From Axinella damicornis (Eukaryota; Porifera; Demospongiae; Axinellida; Axinellidae), in NCBI GenBank assembly GCA_963931865.1, contig OZ007509.1, forward strand, positions 12,513,671-12,577,670: 64,000 bases of DNA, given 5' to 3'. The position numbers and the translations under genes are program-made. The notes under the pieces were generated by a model. The model saw only the letters and a list, made by a program, of their open reading frames with translations. It was not told the origin of the DNA and made no database searches. Shown in pieces: positions 58,109-64,000 of this stretch. Every line of letters begins with the position of its first letter. Positions within the stretch are counted from its first letter, which is position 1.

Positions 58109-60517
58109 GAGGGGCAACCGCACTCCTGGTAGCCGTTGCAACGCCGCGGTTGCCTCGCCGTAGCGAAGCTAAATCATTGCAATTCGTTCCAATTAACGCA
58201 CATGCCACGTGGCTCAGTCGATCGCGAGCAAGGGCGACCAAAAGGAAGACAAGACAGCACTCACAACTTAGCCAGCACGGTGAGTTTTGGCATGTAAGCG
58301 TCAGTTAACGACAGCGATCACGGCTGTGTGGTCAGAATCTTCGTGTGCCTTTCCTAAGAACGGTACTGCCACCGGAAGTCGGAGTGAGCGCTCGAGCAAT
58401 GGCGGCCACGGCGAGACAAAAGCGCTTGTATCTCCACCACCAAGGTGAGTTTCGCCACAATTATTGTGTGGTTGTGTCACTGCATGATAGCGATCACGAT
58501 GGTGTAGTCAGAATCTCTTTAGACCTTTCCTGCGTGCTGTGAGGTTTGATTATTTAATTAATTAGATTATTTCGAGGGGCAACCGCACTCCTGGTAGCAG
58601 CCGATGCAACCGGTTGCAACTCGCTGGTAGCGCAAGCTAGGTATTGCAACTCACAACTGCCAGCACGGTGAGTTATGGCGTCAGTGAACGACAGCGATCT
58701 AGGCCGTGTGGTCTGAATCTTCTGTGCCTTTCCTAAAAACGCCCCAGGCTCATATCTCCACCACCAAGGTGAGTTTCAACACCAACTTTTTACATTCAGG
58801 TCAGTGCATGATAGTGATCACGGCGGTGTAGTCAGAATTTCTGTAGGCCAAGCCTAAGTACTCAAACATTATTTAATATGTTTATTTCTGCTTTGTTGAC
58901 GAGGGGCAACCGCACTCCTGGTAGCCTTTTTAAACTCCACGGTTGCCTCGCCGTAGCGCAAGCTAATTATTGCAATTCGTTCCAATTAACGCACATGCCA
59001 CGTGGCAACCACGCTCAGTCGAACGCTAGCAATGGCGACCAAAGGGAAGACACGAAATTATAACAGCACTTACAACCTTTCCAGCACGGTGAGTTTTGGT
59101 ATGTAACCGTCGGTGAACAACAGCGATTACGGCTGTGTGGTCTGAATCTTTGTGGGCCCTTCGTATGACTGTACTGGCAACCAACGTCCAAGAGAGCGAT
59201 CAGCAATGGCGGCCGACGGCACGACAAAAGCGCTTGTATCTCCATCATCAAGGTGAGTTTCGCCACAATTATTGTGTGGTAGTGTCACTGCATGATAGCG
59301 ATCACGACGGTGTAGTCAGAATCTCTGTAGACCTTTCCTGCATGCTGTGAGGTTTGATTATTTAATTATTTAGATTATTTAGATTTGATTATTTACGCGG
59401 CACAATTTTTCCCCTACCAGGAGTGTAACGAGGGGCAACCGCACTCCTGGTAGCCGCTGCCACGCCGGCTGCGACTCGCCGTAGCGCAAACTAAGTATCG
59501 CAGTTAGTTCCAATTAACGCACATGCACGTGGCAACCACGCCCAGTCGATCGCTAGCAATGGCGACCAAACGGAAGACACGAAATTATAACAGCACTTAC
59601 AACCTTGCCAGCACGGTGAGTTTTGGAATGTAAGCGTCAGTGAACAACAGCGATTACGGGTGTGTGGTCAGAATCTTTGTGGGCCCTTCGTATGACTGTA
59701 CTGGCAACCAACGTCGAAGAGAACGATCGAGCAATGGCGGCCGACGGCACGACAAAAGCGCTTGTATCTCCACCACCAAGGTGAGTTTCACCACAATTAT
59801 TGTGTGGTCGTGTCACTCCATGATAGCGATCACGACGGTGTAGTCAGAATCTCTGTAGACCTTTACTGCGTGCTGTGAGGTTTGATTATTTAATTAATTA
59901 TTCGAGGGGCAACCGCACTCCTGGTAGCCGTTGCAACGCCGGCTAGGCGACTCGCCGCAGCGCTTATCGCAGTTAGTTCCAATTAACGCACAAGCTATTG
60001 CCACGTGGCAACCACGAACGCTAGCAATGGCGACCTAAGGGAAGACACGAAATATAACAGCACTTACAACCTTGCCAGCACGGTGAGTTTTGGTATGTAA
60101 GCGTCAGTAAACAACAGCGATTACGGCTGTGTGGTCAGAATCTTCGTGGGCCCTTCGTATGACTGTACTGGCAACCAACGTCGAAGAGAACGATCGAGCA
60201 ATGGCGGCCGACGGCACGACAAAAGCGCTTGTATCTCCACCACCAAGGTGAGTTTCAGCACAATTATTGTACGGTCGTGTCACTGCATGATAGCGATCAC
60301 GACGGTGTAGTCAGAATCTCTGTAGACCTTTCCTGCGTGCTGTGAGGTTTGATTATTTAATTATTTAGATTAGTTAGATTAGTTAGATTACGCGGCACAA
60401 TTTTTCCCCTACCAGGAGTGTAATATTTAGATTATTTACGCGGCACAATTATTCCCCTACCAGGAGTGTAAAGATTATTTACGCGGCACAATTTTTCCTA
60501 TACCAGGAGTGTAATAT

Positions 60518-60855
60518 GCAGTGCAATATGCCATCTTAAGTCTGACATAGAAGTATATGTCCAGATATTCACCTGACATCTGTATGGATTATGCTGTCAG
60601 TTATTGCTTCGATTAGTCTGCGCAACTGACAGGACATGCAGCCCTCTATTGGGCCTGCTCAGGCTTGCAAGTTTCAGCAATACATATACTACTATATATT
60701 GACTGAAAATTTAATAAATGGAGTGGAGAAGAAAAAAAACATGAATGCATTTCAGCTGTTTCTTTCCTCCTTTATATAATATGTCAGGACATGCAGCCTA
60801 TGTATTGTGGGCTCGCTCTGGCTTGGAAATTTGAGCTGAAATACATGTATATATC
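60518..60855. other. Spacer, nothing identified
   Basis: Two diverged copies of a GGACATGCAGCC...GGGC(C/T)(T/C)GCTC(A/T)GGCTTG motif lie at about 60632 and 60787. Otherwise unremarkable. Confidence 0.4.
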
Positions 60856-61362
60856 TACCGTAGGCGCTCTAATTATGCGTCGCTCAAAAAATTATTATTT
60901 TTGAAATGCAACGCAACAATAGAAATTCGGTCAGCCAAACTTCGACGCACGATTAGAAAACACCTCGCTAGGTACTAAAGTCAGACGAGTGTAGACAAGG
61001 CTATTGCATAGCGGTTGTTTTTGTTCCCGGTTGTCGGACTGTCGCTGCCTTTTCTCCTACATGGGGCGTCCGTATCCTCGGGGCGCAGAATACATAAGTG
61101 AGTTGCTGTCTCGTACCTTCACTGATGTCCCAGCCATATCGCAACTGTGTCTTTATACATCAACGTTCACAGGCAGTGATGTGATGAGCCCTCTTCGCCG
61201 TTGAACGGTACTGTGCGCGCTTCGAGCTAGCTGCCATGCTGCCGTTATAATCGCGTTACGCAAATTAGTCCCCGGAGTGCGACGCATTATTGGAAATTAT
61301 TGGTTTGAGATATTGAATTTTGACGCAGAATTAGAAAGGACGCATAATTAGGCGCCTACGGG
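60856..61362. mobile_element. MITE with CCGTAGGCGCTCTAATTATG-type termini, copy 2
   Basis: TACCGTAGGCGCTCTAATTA at the left, and ACGCATAATTAGGCGCCTAC at the right. The interior matches the reverse complement of 1258-1681 over several hundred bases. Confidence 0.75.
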
Positions 61363-61880
61363 AAATGTGTTCTATTGTGTGCAAATAACTGTAAATGCCA
61401 TGGAATCAAGGAAAACATGCCATAGAAAATAGATACATTTCAGGAATCAAGGAAAACATGCCATAGAAATTAGATATATTTCAAATCTGCTATTTCCTTC
61501 ATCCCTTACACACAAATGTGATTAATGTGGGGCTTGCTCAGGCTTGGAAACTCCATGGAGTCAAAATGCACAGCAGGTCTTCTGGTGGATGAAAATTATT
61601 GGAATTGAGGAAAACATGCATTTCACTTTCTTCCTTTGCAGACAGAAACCGTATAGTTACTCAGACATTGGAATGCCAACCAGAAGAACGCAACAGTATT
61701 TAACTGCTGCACTCTGCACACAAAATCAGTTTGCTTAACCTGGCTACAAGCTGATCGGTACAGCACACTGAACTGAACAGCAAAACAGTACTCTTGGACT
61801 CAAAAAGGTTTGTGAAAGTACTTTATTATTAGTTCATCCTGGTACTCAATGTCATGCAATTGCACTCATTCCTGCTTGCA
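61363..61880. other. Upstream region of the GPI-protein gene
   Basis: A direct repeat of GGAATCAAGGAAAACATGCC (61403, 61444) is present. A CTTGCAG acceptor at 61881 suggests the gene has an untranslated exon somewhere in this stretch. Confidence 0.4.
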
Positions 61881-61888
61881 GACTGAAC

Positions 61889-62921
61889 ATGGTGGGAAAC
61901 ATCTGCTTCCTGGTCTTCATGGCTGGCATCACCTACTGCCATGGGGTAGGAGGAACTGAAATGCTGGTACACCAGTCGCGCCACGTCCAGAAACGTAATA
62001 TACAGTTGACCATCGACCAAATTGGCTGCATTCGAACGGAATTCTTCCAAAGGAATACCAATCCTGCCTGTGCCACTGTTCAGACCGGGATCGAAATGCT
62101 TTATGGCGTACAGAATGTGATAGACGCTATTGGTACAAGAGTCGACCTTTTTGCCACATTTTGTCTACCTCAGTGTGGTCAAATCATCATTGATGCCTGT
62201 CAGACCTGCGGGGCCTACTCTGATGTCAGAAACGAAGCAGAGCTTTTGATAGCCATGTGCGCATCCTTTAATGGGATGCCATGCCACACATAATTATTAC
62301 ACTCAGCTCTTTGCAGCGTTTCAAGATGGCGCCAATTGCTTTGGAGATTTGATGTCACCAGGCAGCTATTCTACAGACTGCCGCACTGACATTGATTTAG
62401 ATGTTCGAAACTATGGCTGTTGCGTTAATGTGCCAATAAATTACTTTGCTGCAAATGACACAGCTTCAGGCATCAATCAAGCAGCTGACACACTCTTTAT
62501 TAACTGTCGTGTCCAAAGGCCCCTCAATTGCACCAGCAGCCCCTTGCCGGTACAAAGCACCACCAGTCCTCCCTTCACCACCAGGCCATCCGACAGCACT
62601 ACCGGCCCACCAGACACCACCACAAGGTCGCCAGACACCACCACAAGGCCACCAGACACCACCACAAGGCCACCAGACACCACCACAAGGTCACCAGACA
62701 CCACCACAAGTCCACCAGACACCACTACAAGCCCACCAGACACCACCACAAGGCCACCAGACACCACCACAAGGCCACCAGACACCACCACAAGGCCACC
62801 GGGCTCTACAAACCGCCCACAAGTTAACCCTCCCGGAAGTGGTGCAGGCCAGTCTATTGCTGCAGCTGCTATATTGGCCATTGCTCCATTAATTGGTAAT
62901 GCTGTACCCATACATCTTTAG
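61889..62921 (+). CDS. Secreted Cys-rich, mucin-like, GPI-anchored protein (frameshifted)
   Basis: Start Met at 61889, eight bases after a CTTGCAG acceptor. N-terminal signal peptide (VGNICFLVFMAGITYCHG), then a ~190-residue domain with paired cysteines (CLPQCG, CQTCGAY, YGCCVNV) that I do not recognise. Then nine to ten heptads of the PPDTTTR type (21-nt DNA unit, 62590-62810), a heavily O-glycosylatable stalk, and a C-terminal GSGAGQ plus hydrophobic tail (SIAAAAILAIAPLIGNAVP), which is the pattern of a GPI-attachment signal. The frame changes by one base at about 62280-62292: the first frame stops at 62293 while the second continues. No GT-AG intron fits. Either a sequencing indel or a disabled allele. 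Confidence 0.7.
62590..62810 (+). repeat. 21-bp coding minisatellite (PPDTTTR heptads)
   Basis: About nine to ten units of CCACCAGACACCACCACAAGG with variants (TCG, AGT, AGC at the last codon). Being a multiple of three and stop-free, it opens all three forward frames and one reverse frame. Confidence 0.9.
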
Positions 62922-63897
62922 GTTTGGATTACTGCACGCGGTTATGGAGGTCTTCTGCTAAACTTTTGTTCAGTTTGCATATAGCTACTAGCTATGCACG
63001 TCTGCCAGATACAGTTACTGTGAACTTTAGATAGGCATTATAGCAGTTATTTTGTTCTCAACAAATTCAGGAGCACATAAAGCTGAAGTGACAAAACTTA
63101 GAAGTAAATTTGGACAACCATCATAATAATAGTCTGATGGTCTGAGAACAGAACATCCACTGCATGACTGTTAATACTTAATACTAGGATTGAAACCTGA
63201 TTTCAAGCCACCATGGGGTGTGCAGATTATTACCTACCTCAAGGTGTTATACTGGGTATTTAACATGCACACTGAATTAACAGTGATTGCCAACCACCTT
63301 CTAGTACAATGCAACTAGTAGCTAATCGTGCAGCTTGCATGTGACGTGTATAGTCAGCTGGTCACATTTGCATCCATAAACCTATCAGTTTGCAGGACCA
63401 GCACATTGCTCAGTTTAACCATCTTTGTTGTTACCAGTTCAACCATTCAACTACCCTAACCATCCATTCGTAATTCTCAAGGTCAGACGGTCAGTGTACA
63501 ATTGGTTCAATGCGATTTCAACTTGGCTACTAAATGAAAATAGCATTCCAGCCATGTTATTTCATTGTGTGACCAAAATGAAAATTGAAAATTGAATCCA
63601 TTTTCAATTTTTAATATTCAAACTAGCGTGAGGTTAGTATGCAGGAAAATGGCCTAGAATTTGATAATTGAATGCAGCTTCAAACTTGCATGAGAATAGT
63701 GAGTATAAGAAATGGCCTAATATTGTACTATCAAAATTGAATTTGAAAATTGAATCCAGCTTCAATTTTCTTGAGTGCCATTTGATTCATTCATCATGAT
63801 ACCATAAATTATGCAGGGCTGTGATGTCACCGTTACCATGGAAATGCTTCATTATTCATTATAATGTAATCAGTTGATTACTTTTAGTTCAAGGATA
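62922..63897. other. 3' flank, AT-rich, no gene seen
   Basis: Around 63565-63770 short ATTGAAAATTGAATCCA-like blocks recur in direct and inverted form. Nothing else recognised. Confidence 0.45.
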
Positions 63898-63976
63898 GCT
63901 TAGCCTCGTTCCCAGGCACGTGCACTCAGTAATTGACCCAATTATCAAGCGCCTGGGAATGAGACTGAGGATAGTT
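63898..63976. mobile_element. Short TAGCCTCGTTCCCAGG-family element
   Basis: TTAGCCTCGTTCCCAGGC and the inverse GCCTGGGAATGAGACT enclose about 35 bases; GGATAG occurs on both flanks. The termini resemble those of the helicase-carrying element at 10875-11498. Confidence 0.55.
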
Positions 63977-64000
63977 ATGACAGATCAGTGAACATTGTGG

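Larger units (their letters stand above)
53671..60517. repeat. Array of dimeric ~0.3-0.5-kb repeats (six copies)
   Basis: Units start with GAGGGGCAACCGCACTCCTG at 53671, 58109, 58574, 58901, 59430 and 59904. Each full unit contains a CACATGCCACGTGGCAACCAC block, an ATGGCGACCAAA start, a GTGAGTTTTGG junction, then a second ATGGCGGCC start and a CCACCAAGGTGAGTTTC junction. The sequences after the two junctions are themselves related (GATAGCGATCACGACGGTGT / GACAGCGATCACGGCTGTGT), so a unit is a dimer. CTACCAGGAGTG at 59417, 60407, 60463 and 60508 is the inverse of the unit start, marking right ends. The pogo element splits copy 1 from the rest. Confidence 0.8.

Noticed and set aside
53671..60517. 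CRISPR-like array
   Set aside because: Units are hundreds of bases, dimeric and irregularly spaced, with no short repeat-spacer pattern and no cas genes, in a eukaryotic context.
62446..62911. Histidine-rich, Gln-rich and Gly/Val-rich proteins in the other frames of the mucin repeat
   Set aside because: The 21-bp stop-free repeat opens every frame; only the PPDTTTR frame joins a signal peptide, a cysteine domain and a GPI tail.

Overview
This looks like intron-rich, transposon-rich nuclear DNA from an early-branching animal, most likely a demosponge. The evidence is a receptor tyrosine kinase with an unusual ectodomain, Death-domain and SOCS-box-like exons, short GT-AG introns between small symmetric exons, and dense hAT, pogo, TTAA-type, MULE-like and LINE insertions. 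The species assignment is inference; I recognise no diagnostic single-copy gene. No bacterial operon, rRNA, CRISPR array or functional tRNA was seen.

The centrepiece is one plus-strand gene running from about 9.48 to 45.89 kb. I reconstructed it from 25 exons whose phases agree at every junction and whose coding lengths sum to a multiple of three, predicting 1092 residues. It encodes a signal sequence, an LRR N-cap, ten LRRs (each on its own 72-nt phase 2-2 exon), an LRR C-cap, two Calx-beta domains, a Ser/Thr/Pro-rich stalk, one membrane helix and a complete tyrosine kinase. Nine of the ten LRR exons are near-identical and lie in duplicated exon-plus-intron modules. Their differences concentrate at positions expected on the concave ligand-binding face. 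It reads as a modular surface receptor able to gain, lose or skip repeat units in frame.

Left flank (0-9.4 kb): a possible SOCS-box terminal exon at the very start; two MITEs; a minus-strand exon with a Death-domain-like sequence; and several minus-strand acidic exons, partly duplicated in tandem, that may belong to the same gene.

Inside the receptor introns: a 624-bp MULE-like element with a 10-bp target duplication that carries a RecQ-helicase-like fragment; 5-bp-duplication hAT-type MITEs; two LINE 3' ends; an 11-kb intron holding a TTAA-flanked element with an apparently intact two-exon TTF-finger hAT transposase gene; and a four-copy head-to-tail array of another TTAA-flanked element. 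One LRR module has lost its exon.

Right flank (46-64 kb): foldback elements including a 1.4-kb giant inverted repeat; an imperfect 1.3-kb direct duplication; a dispersed and tandem array of six dimeric 0.3-0.5-kb units with exon-like starts; a pogo-type transposon with defined TIRs, TA target site and an intact transposase ending in a PHD finger; and a secreted, probably GPI-anchored Cys-rich protein with a PPDTTTR mucin-like repeat, interrupted by one apparent frameshift.
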